Shown: piece by piece, positions 17,803 through 28,052 of the stretch
Position numbering within the stretch: position 1 is the stretch's first letter
Layout of the letters: each line of letters begins with the position of its first letter
NCBI GenBank assembly: GCA_965233625.1
Contig: OZ247499.1
Span: 7,378,001-7,442,000 of the forward strand
Origin: G965233625 sp965233625
Lineage (GTDB): Bacteria > Planctomycetota > Planctomycetia > Pirellulales > Pirellulaceae
Direction of reading: 5' to 3'
DNA: 64,000 bases
Notes under the pieces: generated by a model
What the model was told of the DNA's origin: nothing
What the model saw: only the letters and a program-made list of their open reading frames with translations
Database searches by the model: none
Translations under genes and position numbers: made by a program

Positions 17803-18490
17803 GATCGTAGACCTCAAAAGTATGTGTCTTCCGCCACTGCACAGCCGGCGCCGGTTTCTGCCTGACATTCAATCTGGCGTGCCATAGTTCAACCCGCACT
17901 ACTTTCTCATGAGCGGCAATCTGATTGTGCCGCCTGGCTAGCGCGCAGAGCATGCCTTGCAGACGGCGCTGCACTTCTTCTGCGTGCTCGGTGTGCTCCA
18001 TTTCGATGGATGCCTTCCCCAGCAGTTCCAGGCGGTTGTGCAGACGAAGCGAACCATAACCGAGCGACGGGTAAAGCGTTCCAGGATTCAGCAGGATGCG
18101 TTTTCCGCTGGCGGTGACCCCCGCATACCTGGTGGCGGTAATATTCTTCGGATCCAGCGGTTTTGAGTACATGTGCCAACGCACCAGGGGAAACAGCCCG
18201 CGGTCTTCGCCAGCAATCTGCCCCGTCAACAGCGCTGTGAGCAGCAACGCGTAACCCCAGCGGTGCGGTTGGGGAATGCGGCTAACGAACCGCCGCACGA
18301 CCGGCAGCATCGCCGCGGCCAGCAGCATTGCCAGATATACCAGGAATTCCAGCTGTAATAGTTGTGCAGCCGGGCGACGCCCGACTGTGAAGAGGCCGGC
18401 AAGCAACAGCGAAGCAAACCAGACACCAACGGCCCACAGAATACTGCGAGTGCGCACACGGCGCGGCAATTTCCTTAGCAGCGCGTGCAT
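17783..18490 (-). CDS. Membrane protein of unknown function, paired with the HTTM gene
   Basis: I do not recognise this 235-residue protein. It has three or four hydrophobic segments in the first 100 residues (ILWAVGVWFASLLLAGLF, FLVYLAMLLAAAMLPVV, WGYALLLTALLTG). A soluble, mixed alpha/beta C-terminal half follows, beginning around LVRWHMYSKPLDP and ending in a basic tail. ATG 18490 directly precedes the basic, positive-inside first loop; the longer frame to 18556 adds an unlikely leader. The last 20 nt overlap the HTTM gene, so the two probably form one membrane unit. The soluble half may act as a periplasmic or cytoplasmic accessory domain. Confidence 0.55.
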   Translation of the reverse strand: MHALLRKLPRRVRTRSILWAVGVWFASLLLAGLFTVGRRPAAQLLQLEFLVYLAMLLAAAMLPVVRRFVSRIPQPHRWGYALLLTALLTGQIAGEDRGLFPLVRWHMYSKPLDPKNITATRYAGVTASGKRILLNPGTLYPSLGYGSLRLHNRLELLGKASIEMEHTEHAEEVQRRLQGMLCALARRHNQIAAHEKVVRVELWHARLNVRQKPAPAVQWRKTHTFEVYDHAIAAR

Positions 18491-18601
18491 CGATGTTTCT
18501 CCAGCTTGTGACAGAATTAGCTGGAAAAGCGTACGTCGCAAAGCCACCGTGAGCAAACAGGCTTAAGGTGGAGCTTCGGCTTGCGTGAAAAATAGGCTGC
18601 T

Positions 18602-19384
18602 TTAGAAGCGGTTGCCGGTAAAGCCGCCGTCAACGTACAGTTCTGTGCCGGTTAGAAAGCTGCCAGCGACGGGCGACGCCATCAGCAGGACGGCGCCGGT
18701 TAGTTCTTCCGGCTCGCCGAAGCGGGCCATGGGCGTCTGCCCCAGAATGTTTTGAATCCGTTCGGGCGTTAGAATCCGCCGGTTCTGTTCGGCAGGAAAG
18801 AAACCGGGGCACAAAGAATTCACGCGTACGCCCTGTGTTGCATATTCGCGGGCGACATTCTTTGTGAGGTTAACGACTGCCGCTTTGGATGCGGCGTAAG
18901 CGAACACCCGCGACAGCGGCAGATGCGAGGTCACGCTGCCAATGTTGATAATCGAACCGCCATCGGCCTGCTTCGCCATTTGCGGTGCGAAGGTCTGACA
19001 GGCGTAATGCGTGGCGGTCAAGTTGCCATCGACAACCCGTTTCCAGTCTTCATCCTGGATGCTTTCGTAGTCGCTGCCCTGGTTCACACCAGCTGCGTTC
19101 ACCAGCACATCCACGCCGCCATTATGGGCGCCCGCGGCCCGCATCAATTGTTGCAGCGAGTCGCGCGATAATGCATCAACCGGCTGAAACTCCGCCTTGC
19201 CGCCCGCATCCTGGATGGCTTTGGCACGCTCTTCACCGCGTTCCTGCGACCTGCCCGCCACCACCACCAAGGCGCCGGCCGAAGCAAGTCCTTCGCAGAT
19301 CGAGCCGCCCAATACGCCCGTGCCGCCGATAACTACGGCTGTGCGACCTTCGAGGCCAAAGAGTCTGGTAAGAAAGTCGGACAT
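18602..19384 (-). CDS. SDR-family NAD(P)-dependent oxidoreductase
   Basis: This 260-residue classical short-chain dehydrogenase has the TGxxxGxG-like cofactor loop VIGGTGVLGGSICEGL (residues 18-33) and VLVNAAGVNQG. The catalytic triad is Ser in INIGSVTSHLPLS with Tyr and Lys in FAYAASKAAVVNLT. It ends with the standard TGTELYVDGGFTGN. The sequence is closest in flavour to fructuronate (mannonate) reductase or gluconate 5-dehydrogenase-like SDRs, but the substrate is not readable with confidence. It stands alone between the membrane pair and gnd. The glycine loop GGTGVLGG differs from the common TGGSRGIG form, as seen in the mannonate oxidoreductase subgroup. Confidence 0.8.
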   Translation of the reverse strand: MSDFLTRLFGLEGRTAVVIGGTGVLGGSICEGLASAGALVVVAGRSQERGEERAKAIQDAGGKAEFQPVDALSRDSLQQLMRAAGAHNGGVDVLVNAAGVNQGSDYESIQDEDWKRVVDGNLTATHYACQTFAPQMAKQADGGSIINIGSVTSHLPLSRVFAYAASKAAVVNLTKNVAREYATQGVRVNSLCPGFFPAEQNRRILTPERIQNILGQTPMARFGEPEELTGAVLLMASPVAGSFLTGTELYVDGGFTGNRF

Positions 19385-19534
19385 AACTGGCAGTTCAATT
19401 GAGAGTGAATGGTCGGTGAATCCGCCGTAAATTCAGAAAATTGCAACGGCGCACCCACGTTTCGCTAGATGGCGTGCGCTGTTCCCGGCCCGGCAGAAGT
19501 GGAGGGCTGCGTTGCACAAGGTGCTACGTGCACA

Positions 19535-19553
19535 CTCTCCCACGAGGGGAGAG
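19535..19553. repeat. Small palindrome in the gnd downstream region
   Basis: CTCTCCC, five bases, then GGGAGAG forms a perfect seven-base-pair hairpin. No T run follows on either strand, so it is not a convincing terminator. It lies in the 188-nt gap between gnd and the SDR gene, which otherwise shows nothing recognisable. Confidence 0.4.
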
Positions 19554-19572
19554 AGAGGCAGCACCCGGGCCG

Positions 19573-21024
<1,452 letters not shown>

Positions 21025-21107
21025 CGTTTATTGCTTTACACGTCTGTTAGTTAGAAGGAGGCGCCATCCGCTGGCCAGGATTGATCCGTGCCGCCAGGGC
21101 AAACAGC

Positions 21108-21974
21108 TTAGCCGTTGACAGGCCACGGCGGCGTGGCGGGGAGATACTTGTCAAACTCGTCGAGCAGCATCTTCTGATAGTCGCCTGCGAATTCGCCGTT
21201 CAGGAATTTGTCGATGGATTCATCGTGAAAACGCTTCCAGCTGTTTTCTTCGTCGCCGGGATTGATCGGGTAGAACAGGCAGTTGTTGGCTGCCGCTGCG
21301 CGATAGTCGCCAGGGGCGTCGCCGATCATCAGCGTGCAGTTCTCGTCGTATTTCGAGGCGTTGCTGAGTGTTTCTTTTTTGTTGCCCGATTCCTGACCGC
21401 AGATTTCGACAACGTATTTATCGACGTCGTGTTCCGCCCACTCAGCCTTCAGGGCTTCGTTAGGGGTGGCGCTGCAAACCAGCATGTCAGCCACGTCCTT
21501 CAGCTTTTCCAGGCTTTCACGCACATGCGGGAACGGTGGGACATCGCGGACCATACCGGCGACATCTTCATTGACTTGCACGGACCATTCCAGGGCGTGC
21601 TTCAGTTCTTCGTGCGGGTCCGAGGCAACCTTGGCTTCCAGGGCGGGGTTGCCCAGTTTGGTTTCTTCTTCAATCCATTTCACCAAGGCTTGAGGGATGT
21701 CGATCTTGTAACCGCGGCTGGCTACTTCCGGGCGTTTCTGCAGCCATTCCAGCGTTTCGATCAGTGCAGGGAAGCGGTTAATGCCGCGGCTTTTGCTGTA
21801 CAGGTTGACGAATTCCGCGGCTTCACGGGCGTACTTGCTGACGCCTTGCAGGTTGTAGTACTTGATGGTGTTAGGAATGAAACACTCTTTGTGCTTCAGT
21901 TCCATGGTGTCAAAAACGCAACCGTCCGAGTCGATGCCAACCAGGAACTTTTTGGTGGGAGTAATTTCGTACAT
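21108..21974 (-). CDS. HAD-superfamily hydrolase
   Basis: The 288-residue protein has a recognisable haloacid dehalogenase core. Motif I is GIDSDGCVFDTM (nucleophile Asp and second Asp), motif II is the LVCSATPNE stretch, and motif IV is CTLMIGDAPGDYRAA (acidic pair for Mg). A long helical cap lies between about residues 30 and 150. HAD enzymes of this type are mostly phosphatases. The gene sits 66 nt after a PPi-type phosphofructokinase and 83 nt before gnd on the same strand, so a sugar phosphate is a plausible substrate, but this is inference. Catalytic residues are all present. Confidence 0.75.
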   Translation of the reverse strand: MYEITPTKKFLVGIDSDGCVFDTMELKHKECFIPNTIKYYNLQGVSKYAREAAEFVNLYSKSRGINRFPALIETLEWLQKRPEVASRGYKIDIPQALVKWIEEETKLGNPALEAKVASDPHEELKHALEWSVQVNEDVAGMVRDVPPFPHVRESLEKLKDVADMLVCSATPNEALKAEWAEHDVDKYVVEICGQESGNKKETLSNASKYDENCTLMIGDAPGDYRAAAANNCLFYPINPGDEENSWKRFHDESIDKFLNGEFAGDYQKMLLDEFDKYLPATPPWPVNG

Positions 21975-22040
21975 GATGTTTATGGCTGAGGTTTAATCGT
22001 TGATTGTGGGTTGCTGTCGCACACCGGGCGTGCGAACGGC

Positions 22041-23333
22041 TTACGACTTGCGGTCAGCTTGCAGCTCGTAGGCGGGCAGTTTCTGGTCGGCGTATTTCTT
22101 CTCGAAGCGGGTCAAACGCTGGCGACCGTCAATCATTGGCAGCGACACCATTCCTTCGCCCAGCAAAGGCTTGCAGTATTTGACGAACTCATCGGTCACA
22201 TCGTAGCCGTTTTCAGCGATCCATTCTTTCGGGAAAGTACGCTCGCTGTTGGCGACAAGTTCCAGCGGCACTTTGTCGTAGCGGACGGAATACACTTCGC
22301 CCGGGTTGCGGAGAATGGTGGCCATGTGGCCGTTGTCGCCGTCGGCAGCAAGATTGGCAGCTGTCTGGCCGGCGCGATACGCTTCGTCCAGGTCGACGGT
22401 CGAGGCGTAACCCATTGAGTGCCGCTGGTCTGTGCCCGGCACGTTGCCACGGGCGGCGCCTTTGGTGGCAAGGCCGACTTTGTTCAGGTAGTTCACTACC
22501 TTCTGGCCGACCGTCAACTGACTGGCGCCAAACGAAGTGTGGCCGAACGAGTCTTTGACTTCGCCCAGATCGCCCACATCAAAACCTTCGGAAACCACCA
22601 CGATGCAGCGGCCGTCGCTGCGTAGCTGGTCGTTGACCTGATCGGCCATCTGTTCCAGCGAGCAGGGGCTTTCAGCCAGATAGATCTGCAACGGCATTTC
22701 GCGGTTGGGATCGGCCAGACGGGCGGCGGCGGGGATATAGCCGATGCGGCGGCCCATTGCCTGGAGCACCAGCACCGGGTCTGCCGGGCAGGAGCCTGCG
22801 TTCTCTTCGTTGGCGTATTGAACCGCGTGCATCCAGAACTTGGCGGTGGAGCCATAGCCGGGCGTGTGGTCGATCAGCTTGAATTCGCTATCGCCTACGT
22901 CATTGTCGATGGTCTTCGGGCCGCCGATACCGGTCAGGTCCAGGCCACGATCGCGGGCGAGCGCCGCGATTTTGTTGGCCGTATCCATCGAGTCGTTGCC
23001 GCCGATGTAGATGAAATAGCCGACGTTATGAGCTTTGAAGACGTCGATACACCGCTCGAAATCTTCGTCCTGGCCTTCCTTCAATTTGTACCGGCAGGTG
23101 CCAATCGAGCCGGCGGCAGGCGTGTACCGCAGCAGCGAGATTTCGTCCGGGCACTGGCTGGAAAGATCGAGCAGCTCTTCCTTAAGCACACCTTCAATAC
23201 CGTGTCGCGCCGCGTAAACGGTGCCAATTTCGCTGCGGTCGCGGGCCGCCTCGACAATGCCTCGTAATGTGTTATTGATGACCGCGCTTGGTCCGCCGCT
23301 TTGGGCGACAACCAGATTTTTGGGTGTGGACAT
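22041..23333 (-). CDS. pfp: Phosphofructokinase family, PPi-dependent type
   Basis: The 430-residue protein belongs to the PFK superfamily: AQSGGPSAVINNTL at the N-terminus, GGND (residues 111-114), PKTIDNDVG (139-147), DHTPGYGSTAKF and the MGRRIGYIPAAA segment. At the two sites that separate donor types, it has Asp114 (Gly in ATP enzymes) and Lys140 (Gly in ATP enzymes), both of which mark pyrophosphate dependence. Unusually the first acidic residue of the GGDD loop is asparagine. It would interconvert fructose 6-phosphate and fructose 1,6-bisphosphate reversibly using PPi. It heads an apparent operon with the HAD hydrolase and gnd. A second, distinct paralogue lies at 37602. Confidence 0.8.
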   Translation of the reverse strand: MSTPKNLVVAQSGGPSAVINNTLRGIVEAARDRSEIGTVYAARHGIEGVLKEELLDLSSQCPDEISLLRYTPAAGSIGTCRYKLKEGQDEDFERCIDVFKAHNVGYFIYIGGNDSMDTANKIAALARDRGLDLTGIGGPKTIDNDVGDSEFKLIDHTPGYGSTAKFWMHAVQYANEENAGSCPADPVLVLQAMGRRIGYIPAAARLADPNREMPLQIYLAESPCSLEQMADQVNDQLRSDGRCIVVVSEGFDVGDLGEVKDSFGHTSFGASQLTVGQKVVNYLNKVGLATKGAARGNVPGTDQRHSMGYASTVDLDEAYRAGQTAANLAADGDNGHMATILRNPGEVYSVRYDKVPLELVANSERTFPKEWIAENGYDVTDEFVKYCKPLLGEGMVSLPMIDGRQRLTRFEKKYADQKLPAYELQADRKS

Positions 23334-23607
23334 TCGCAGTTAAATAGGGTGAAGGACAGAAACGACAACGGGGCGCAGAAGAATCGCCGATGGGGGGATT
23401 CTACCGCTGCAGCATCGCCTGTTCAATGACACGCCCTGTGGCGGGTGGCTGGGTGAAAAACCACAGTGTCAGGCTGCTTGCACCAGTCCGCCGCAGGGGC
23501 CAGAATAAGCGGCGTTAAAACCCACAGACGGAATTGATTCCGGCTATTTACGGGGAGCTACTCTCCCCGCTCGCTAAGACTGTTACCTGTAAGCAACGGA
23601 GCCCCCA

Positions 23608-24612
23608 ATGGCGCGACTTGTCACTTTGTTCACTGGACAATGGGCCGACCTACCCATTACCGAAATGGCCGCGAAAACAGCAGCCTTCGGCTACGATGGC
23701 ATTGAACTGGCCTGCTGGGGCGATCATTTCGAAGTTGATAAAGCGCTGGCCGAAGACGATTATTGCGCGAAGAAACGTGAGCTCCTCGAATCCAACGGGT
23801 TGCGGTGCGAAGCTATCAGCGCCCATCTCGTCGGCCAGGCTGTCTGCGACAACATCGACGCCCGTCATCAGCAGATTCTGCCCCCTTACGTCTGGGGCGA
23901 CGGCGATCCTGCCGGCGTTAACGAGCGTGCCGCAGAGGAACTGAAGAACACCGCCCGCGCCGCGCAGAAGTTTGGCGTGGATGTGGTGAATGGCTTTACC
24001 GGCAGCAGCATCTGGCACCTGCTATACGATTTCCCACCGATTCTGCCTGGCACCATTGAGCAGGGCTTCAAAGACTTTGCCGACCGCTTCAATCCTATTC
24101 TCGACGTGTTCGGCGAATGTGGCGTGCGGTTCGCCCTGGAAGTGCATCCGACAGAAATCGCCTTCGATATCGAGACGGCGAAGATGGCGCTCGACGCGCT
24201 GGATCACCGCGAAGAATTCGGCTTCAACTTCGATCCGAGCCATCTGGAGTGGCAGGGCGTAGATTCCGTTGAGTTCATCCGTGCGTTCCCGGACCGCATC
24301 TATCACTGCCATGTGAAAGACGCTATCCAGACGCTGAATGGCCGCAGCGGCATTCTGGCCAGCCATCTGAAGTTCGGCGATCATCGTCGTGGCTGGGACT
24401 TCCGCAGCCCGGGGCATGGCAGCGTGAACTTTGAAGAGATCATCCGCGCCCTTAACGACATCGGGTACGACGGTCCGCTGTCCGTGGAATGGGAAGACTC
24501 CGGCATGGACCGCGATCACGGCGCCAGTGAGGCAGCCGATTTCACCCGCAGCATCGACTTCCCGTCGAGCAATCGCGCGTTTGATGCGGCGTTCGACAAA
24601 GAAGAACAGTAA
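23608..24612 (+). CDS. Sugar phosphate isomerase/epimerase-like TIM barrel protein
   Basis: The 334-residue protein is a xylose-isomerase-like TIM barrel. Visible strands include FGYDGIELACWGDHFEVDKA, CEAISAHLVGQAVCD, VRFALEVHPTEIAFD (metal-ligand-type Glu), FGFNFDPSHLEWQG (Asp and His), YHCHVKD and PLSVEWEDSGMDRDHGA with the final Glu. The pattern of Glu, Asp, His and Glu matches the usual metal site of this superfamily. It lacks closely related enzymes of known substrate that I can name. The ATG at 23608 follows an AGCAACGGAGC Shine-Dalgarno-like run. The 5' UTR carries a hairpin (CGGGGAG...CTCCCCG near 23551-23569). It ends in a shared bidirectional terminator. Confidence 0.8.
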   Translation: MARLVTLFTGQWADLPITEMAAKTAAFGYDGIELACWGDHFEVDKALAEDDYCAKKRELLESNGLRCEAISAHLVGQAVCDNIDARHQQILPPYVWGDGDPAGVNERAAEELKNTARAAQKFGVDVVNGFTGSSIWHLLYDFPPILPGTIEQGFKDFADRFNPILDVFGECGVRFALEVHPTEIAFDIETAKMALDALDHREEFGFNFDPSHLEWQGVDSVEFIRAFPDRIYHCHVKDAIQTLNGRSGILASHLKFGDHRRGWDFRSPGHGSVNFEEIIRALNDIGYDGPLSVEWEDSGMDRDHGASEAADFTRSIDFPSSNRAFDAAFDKEEQ

Positions 24613-24640
24613 GCTGTTCGCCTTGAACTGAATTCAACGA

Positions 24641-24676
24641 AAAAAGCCGCTGGAATCAAAACCCCAGCGGCTTTTT
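24641..24676. terminator. Bidirectional rho-independent terminator
   Basis: AAAAAGCCGCTGG and CCAGCGGCTTTTT form an eight-base-pair GC-rich stem with an A run on one side and a T run on the other, around a ten-base loop. It separates the isomerase gene (ending 24612) from the convergent peroxiredoxin gene (ending 24708) and can end transcription both ways. Confidence 0.9.
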
Positions 24677-24707
24677 GTATGGCTTCTAGCTGTGCGAATA
24701 CAGCGTT

Positions 24708-25304
24708 TTAACCGTCGGTGTATTCAGCGCTGAAGAACTCTTTGCTGTCGTCGGTGCTTGGCTTGATGGTGCGTGAGCCTTCCTGCCAGTCGGCGGGGCA
24801 GACTTCGCCGTTCTTTTCAAAGAACTGCAACGCTTTGACCGTGCGGATCGCTTCATCCACGCTACGGCCGATGGGCAGATCATTGACCACCTGGTGGCGG
24901 ACAACGCCTTCTTTGTCGATCAGGAACAGACCGCGGAGAGAAACACCGCCGCCGAGCAGTACATCGTAGCTGCGGGCGATGTCTTTGTTCAGATCTGCGA
25001 TCAGCGGGTACTGCACCTTGCCGATACCGCCTTCGTTGCGCGAAGTATTACGCCAGGCCAGGTGGGTGAACTGGCTGTCGATCGAGCAGCCCAGCAGTTG
25101 CACGTCCAGTGCTTCAAATTCGCTGACACGGTCGGAGAACGCGATGATTTCCGTCGGGCAGACGAAGGTGAAATCCAGCGGATAGAAGAACAGCAGGACG
25201 TATTTGCCTTTGTAATCTTCCAGGGAGATTTCTTTAAACTGGCCATCGGCCATCACGGCTGTTGCTTTAAAGTCGGGGGCTGGCTGTTGAACGAGAACGC
25301 CCAT
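24708..25304 (-). CDS. 2-Cys peroxiredoxin, AhpC/Prx1 type
   Basis: The 198-residue protein reduces hydrogen peroxide and organic hydroperoxides in the cytoplasm. The peroxidatic cysteine lies in FYPLDFTFVCPTE (Cys49) with its conserved Thr and Pro, and a resolving cysteine lies in GEVCPADW (Cys169), so it is a typical 2-Cys Prx. The GGIGKVQYPLIAD loop and C-terminal arm are typical of the AhpC/Prx1 subgroup. It needs an external reductant, usually thioredoxin or AhpF, not seen here. The gene stands alone, with a 214-nt upstream region that should hold its promoter. That region shows no motif I can identify as an OxyR-type site. Confidence 0.92.
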   Translation of the reverse strand: MGVLVQQPAPDFKATAVMADGQFKEISLEDYKGKYVLLFFYPLDFTFVCPTEIIAFSDRVSEFEALDVQLLGCSIDSQFTHLAWRNTSRNEGGIGKVQYPLIADLNKDIARSYDVLLGGGVSLRGLFLIDKEGVVRHQVVNDLPIGRSVDEAIRTVKALQFFEKNGEVCPADWQEGSRTIKPSTDDSKEFFSAEYTDG

Positions 25305-25518
25305 GCTAATGTTTCCTCAAGTGAACAGAGTGTAGGTTGTTTGTATATCGCAACCGGCTTCGACAACTGTTATAGACAGCCTGCCAATCGCCGCAAGGGA
25401 CCACCTCAAAGGCCAAGATAGCAGCCTGTGAAATCCTTCACAACCGGCCGCGACGAACCGAAAAAGTCGCGTGTTTCGTGACAGTCGCCATGTGGCTTGT
25501 CACGCAGAGAACATTGGT

Positions 25519-26784
25519 TCAACCATGCTTCTCGTTCAGCCCATCCACCAGCGATTGCACGCTCTGTTGCATTGTCTTTGTCAATTCGGCCACGCCGCCA
25601 CGTCCGCCACGGCCGGCGGGCACTTCGATTGGTTCGCCAAATTCGATGGTGATTTTCCGCTTGCCGCGGACGGTTGGCAGGTCCAGGCCAAGGATGTCTT
25701 CTTCAAACTTGTCGATCGTTTCGGCAAGGCGTTCCACACTTGGCGAGCCCACCAGATAGTCGCCCGGATAACTGTAGAGCTGCATGATAAAGAAGACGTC
25801 GTCCATATCCGCCTCAAGCGCGCGGAGGTAACGCTGCCTTTCTGGCGTCAGTGGCGGCAATTCCTTGGTGGCGCCGTTCTGCTGGGAAGTGTCGCTATTG
25901 GCAGACGCTTCGTCTTTGCCCTCTGCTTTGCGGATGATCGCCTGGCGAAGGTTCTTCGCGCGGCTGGCGACGCCTTCACCCGCTTGCGGTGTAATGTCGT
26001 GACGTGATTCCACCTGCTGCAGAATGGCTTCAATCAGATTGCCAATGCGGTCGCGCACCCGCCCGGATTCCGTGCGGCCGAGATAATCCAGTTCCTTGAG
26101 CGCCAGCATGCCCTCGGCGATGCGATGGATGCGGTCGTTGATAGGCAGTTCCACCTGGGGGCGCAGGAAGACGCGTTCTTCCAGCACATCCATAATCTGC
26201 TGAAGCTTGGGCGTCGGATCATCGACGTACCAGAACTTGACGCCGCAAGGCACCGTGACGATTTTTCTTTCTGAACGCTTGGCGGCGGAAAGTGCAATCG
26301 CGGCCGCGCCTTCGCGGAAAGGAGTGACACGGTCTGTCACATGGTAGATATCGCCTTCCGGGAAGATGACCAGCGGATACGGCGATTCTTTGAGAATGCC
26401 GGTCGCCTGTTTGAACGCCTGCCGGTCGGTGCTTTCGCGGTCGATGCTGAAACAACCTAGTCGCTGCATCGCCAGGCGTTCTAGCGGCGAACTCATCGCG
26501 AACACCTGCCAGGCCGTCATAAAGTGCAGCGGCAGGTTGATGCGGTCGGCGGCAATGTACAACGCGGCGGAATCGTAATGGGCTGAATGATTCGGCGTGA
26601 TCATCACGCCGTGGCCAGCCTCAGCTTGCTGCCTGAGGATGTCCAGGCCCGTGCATTCGATATCTGCGATCTGCTGCTGCCTGGCGAGCATCCGGCGGCG
26701 GTAGCTGCGGGTCATGCGGACCCAGATCAGATTCAATCTTGGCGGCCACCAGCGTGGCGGTGTGCCATAAGGTTGCCGGTTCAT
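25519..26784 (-). CDS. PlsC-like 1-acylglycerol-3-phosphate acyltransferase family protein
   Basis: The 421-residue protein contains an acyltransferase domain in its N-terminal half. The catalytic HX4D lies in ITPNHSAHYDSAA near residue 66, and the FPEGD substrate-binding block follows near residue 140. Family members transfer acyl chains to lysophosphatidate at the membrane. The C-terminal half carries a KAEGKDEASANSDTSQQ linker and extra helical sequence not found in plain PlsC, making this about 170 residues longer than usual. No clear transmembrane helix is seen, only an amphipathic WPPRLNLIW start. The substrate may not be lysophosphatidate. The adjacent upstream gene is the small basic/acidic protein at 26932. 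Confidence 0.75.
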   Translation of the reverse strand: MNRQPYGTPPRWWPPRLNLIWVRMTRSYRRRMLARQQQIADIECTGLDILRQQAEAGHGVMITPNHSAHYDSAALYIAADRINLPLHFMTAWQVFAMSSPLERLAMQRLGCFSIDRESTDRQAFKQATGILKESPYPLVIFPEGDIYHVTDRVTPFREGAAAIALSAAKRSERKIVTVPCGVKFWYVDDPTPKLQQIMDVLEERVFLRPQVELPINDRIHRIAEGMLALKELDYLGRTESGRVRDRIGNLIEAILQQVESRHDITPQAGEGVASRAKNLRQAIIRKAEGKDEASANSDTSQQNGATKELPPLTPERQRYLRALEADMDDVFFIMQLYSYPGDYLVGSPSVERLAETIDKFEEDILGLDLPTVRGKRKITIEFGEPIEVPAGRGGRGGVAELTKTMQQSVQSLVDGLNEKHG

Positions 26785-26931
26785 AATGCAGCGCCAGTTT
26801 GCCGGAACGGAAGGCGGGCGGCTGAATCTGCATCAGCAAGGCGCTCACGGCGCATGACAACGCCCGCTGTCGTAGGGGATTTTACGACCGCGGGCGTGTG
26901 AACTCAACGCTTGGGGGTGTGGCGTTCTGGT

Positions 26932-27336
26932 TTATTCTTCGTCGCCAGCGGGTTCATCGTCCGCCGCCGCTTCGTTGCTGCTGGCTTCTTCGGGTGAAAT
27001 CGAAACGTTCACGGGGGGAGCATCTTCCAGCAGGTGATCGCGGGTATAGCCCAGGCCACGGATCACTTCCAGGATTTCGCTGCAGGTCGGGAACATGCGG
27101 CCGCTGGAACGCTTGTAATCATCCAGTGCCTGCATGAATTCGATTTCGTCGTTGCTGTAATCCCGTTCGCACGTTGTGGGATCGATCTGCCGGCGGCGTT
27201 GCACCTTACGGCGCGGTGCACTGCGGCGTTCTTCAGCGACGGGGCTGTTCTTCTTCCGGCGATCCTCACCTCTACGTTCTTCCTTGGCCCCACGACGGTC
27301 GACTTTAACTTCTTCCGGGCTGGTCGATTTGGCCAT
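26932..27336 (-). CDS. Hypothetical protein with basic N-terminus and acidic C-terminus
   Basis: I do not recognise a family with certainty. The 134-residue protein opens with about 55 residues dense in Arg, Lys and Glu (RRGAKEERRGEDRRKK and a second RRSAPRRKVQRRRQ run). A compact central part, DYSNDEIEFMQALDDYKRSSGRMFPTCSEILEVIRGLGY, looks like a small folded helical domain. An acidic tail (NEAAADDEPAGDEE) closes it. The charge split and central segment look conserved enough to be a real gene and resemble small planctomycete proteins of unknown role. Nucleic-acid binding is possible but unproven. The start is the ATG at 27336. Confidence 0.65.
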   Translation of the reverse strand: MAKSTSPEEVKVDRRGAKEERRGEDRRKKNSPVAEERRSAPRRKVQRRRQIDPTTCERDYSNDEIEFMQALDDYKRSSGRMFPTCSEILEVIRGLGYTRDHLLEDAPPVNVSISPEEASSNEAAADDEPAGDEE

Positions 27337-27541
27337 TACTCATTTTCTCCGGTTGCGCGAGAAGCGCGATAATGCTGCTGGGGAAGTCGCGATACTGGCA
27401 ACATCGTCAGGCAGCCTGCGGAAAGTGTAACGGTCAGTAAAAACTTCCGGCTATTCCGGCTCGTACAGTGTGCGCAAGAGTGCGCAATGAAAGAAAAGGG
27501 CCGGTTGTGACGGTCCAGGTTATGGACAGTCAGCCTATTCC

Positions 27542-28012
27542 CTAAACAGAACCCAGCGCGAGCGCCTTCACTAGCCAGATGCTCAGCGGTACTTGTAGCG
27601 TTAACCCCGCTGTAAGAAAGTGTGGCTTGAGCCTACGGGTAATTACTTCCGCGATGCAGGCAAACGAGGAAATAGCGTGCAGAAAGGTTACGACCATACT
27701 GGCTTCAACACGTCTACCTCCCCCAAAAAAATCCAGAGCGGCGACCAAGGTGAACGCGAAGAAGATGAGAACAGAAACAGGACGTGGCTCGCGGAAGTAG
27801 AGAAGCGTTCCGATGCCAACTAGAACCAGTGGTGATAGAAGCAGCATTAGCATTGTTAGTGGCATCAATGATTCGCGCAGAATGAAAAATGGCCCCATGA
27901 AGACATTCCAACGCGTTTCTTTATCTTGAAGCACAATCAACACCACCAGTGCGATGCTCGCGACGGCTGAGAAGATGAGGAACGATCGCAGGCTAAACTG
28001 TCGTGGCGCCAT
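27542..28012 (-). CDS. Small planctomycete-type integral membrane protein
   Basis: The 156-residue protein has four hydrophobic helices. The first follows a short basic leader MAPRQFSLRSFLIFSAVASIALVVL, a pattern very common in planctomycete small membrane proteins. The others are around MLLLSPLVLVGIGTLLYF, VLIFFAFTLVAALDFF and the last 25 residues. No enzymatic or transport motif is visible and I assign no function. I chose the ATG at 28012 because it starts the basic-then-hydrophobic leader; a longer frame to 28039 is possible. It lies 40 nt after the anti-sigma gene and may be cotranscribed with the sigma/anti-sigma pair. Confidence 0.55.
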   Translation of the reverse strand: MAPRQFSLRSFLIFSAVASIALVVLIVLQDKETRWNVFMGPFFILRESLMPLTMLMLLLSPLVLVGIGTLLYFREPRPVSVLIFFAFTLVAALDFFGGGRRVEASMVVTFLHAISSFACIAEVITRRLKPHFLTAGLTLQVPLSIWLVKALALGSV

Positions 28013-28052
28013 CGGGCAAATCCTGGATAGGGTTGTCAACGCAACCCTGAGA

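Noticed and set aside
19535..19553. Terminator of gnd
   Set aside because: The hairpin lies upstream of the gnd stop in the gnd direction only by position beyond its start side of the next gene and has no T run, so it does not fit a terminator.
21081..21989. A 302-codon plus-strand frame
   Set aside because: It mirrors the HAD hydrolase gene on the opposite strand; the HAD motifs are clear and this frame has none.
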